Assembly (NCBI GenBank): GCA_943327755.2
Contig: CALPYF020000014.1
Location: 33,700 to 97,699 of the forward strand
Direction of reading: 5' to 3'
Length of the DNA: 64,000 nt
Source of the DNA: Deinococcus hopiensis KR-140
GTDB lineage: Bacteria > Deinococcota > Deinococci > Deinococcales > Deinococcaceae
The notes under the pieces are model-generated. The model worked only from the letters and a program-made list of their open reading frames with translations. It was not told the origin of the DNA and did no database searches. Positions 63,591-64,000 of the stretch are shown here, one piece after another. Numbering within the stretch: position 1 is the stretch's first letter; each line of letters begins with the position of its first letter. Position numbers and translations under genes: made by a program.

Positions 63591-64000
63591 TTATTTCAGA
63601 AAATCAGCGAGCTTGTAGACGCGCGTTTCAACTCCAGCGCCACGATTGAAGGTCAACCTGACTCGGTCCACTTTCTTGAAAAGTGGGGCCATGCTGTCGC
63701 TGGGGTAGAAGTCGTACATGTAGGCACCTTCCCAGGAACAGGCGCGGCCCTGGCATGCGGACGTCTCGTACTGCTGCTTTGATCGCCCTGACGGTTTCAT
63801 CGTGAGCACGACGTTCCCTTTCACGTCCAAGAATGCCAAAGTTAGGTCAGGGACCTCTGTACCGGACATCTTCAGGTTGAGGCTGTGCTGGACGCAAAAT
63901 TCCTGAACGTATGATCGGTCGCGAATCGGCACGACAAACGGCGGTGTTTTGGGTGTGTGACCATCCCAGAACCCGCCGATCTCCAGCGTACTGAACTCAC
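63591..64000 (-). CDS. hypothetical protein, N-terminus outside the window
   Basis: The frame is open to base 64000 (reading EFSTLEIGGFWDGHTPKTPP before VPIRD), so the gene starts beyond the window. Mid-protein are two cysteines (SACQGRACSW) that could form a disulfide, and VRLTFNRGAGVETRVYKLADFLK ends it. GC is lower than in the chaperonin region. No family recognised. Confidence 0.5.
   Translation of the reverse strand, partial: EFSTLEIGGFWDGHTPKTPPFVVPIRDRSYVQEFCVQHSLNLKMSGTEVPDLTLAFLDVKGNVVLTMKPSGRSKQQYETSACQGRACSWEGAYMYDFYPSDSMAPLFKKVDRVRLTFNRGAGVETRVYKLADFLK

Overview
The window is about 70% GC, with short intergenic gaps, many GTG starts and many 4-base gene overlaps. Its gene content fits the genus Deinococcus: a groESL operon with an HspR/HAIR-like operator, a BshB2-type (bacillithiol) deacetylase, a diderm chaperone-usher locus, and many promoters of the form TANNNT placed 6-7 bases before the start codon, as known for leaderless Deinococcus transcripts. 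The species cannot be named from the sequence. No tRNA, rRNA, CRISPR array or intact insertion sequence was found.

Layout. 0-9 kb: tRNA modification genes (trmB, an MnmG-like protein, an RluA-family protein that lacks its catalytic Asp), pyrE, an RNase H-like protein, and two large c-di-GMP enzymes (GGDEF-GAF-HD-GYP and GGDEF-EAL). 9-15.5 kb: a BshB2-like deacetylase divergent from three overlapping genes for tandem-GNAT paralogues, an arginase-like protein, a degenerate Nudix protein behind a structured leader, and a VUT transporter. 15.5-24.9 kb: a GH31 glucosidase, an M20 peptidase, an S9 peptidase, a beta-helix lipoprotein and a strongly repetitive FRPRED/RGG protein. 25-33.9 kb: an orphan ABC binding protein, a 39-residue ORF before a RIO kinase, a VOC protein, GH32, a CitE-like lyase, a non-coding block bounded by a long inverted repeat, an M16 peptidase pair and an M23 peptidase. 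34-38 kb: a compact chaperone-usher pilus operon (two pilins, chaperone, usher) preceded by phased TTAACG repeats.

38-54.3 kb is one pentose/xylo-oligosaccharide locus. On the minus strand, a ROK regulator, xylB, xylA and galM run from a promoter with a palindromic operator. Diverging from them are a LacI regulator and a seven-gene operon: binding protein, two permeases, a secreted clan GH-A enzyme, GH1, GH43 and secreted GH3. The LacI-type operator core AGCGCT occurs at the lacI promoter and, as a perfect 16-bp palindrome, before the binding-protein gene. The logic is outer cleavage, ABC import (the ATPase is encoded elsewhere), intracellular hydrolysis to xylose, then isomerisation and phosphorylation.

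54.3-64 kb: a GNAT protein, a large APC permease, an overlapping operon (two unknown small genes, a deaminase, a Nudix-methyltransferase fusion, a histidine phosphatase), a GGDEF protein with a ribbon-helix-helix tail, groES-groEL, and two unknown genes in a lower-GC tail, the last cut by the window edge.
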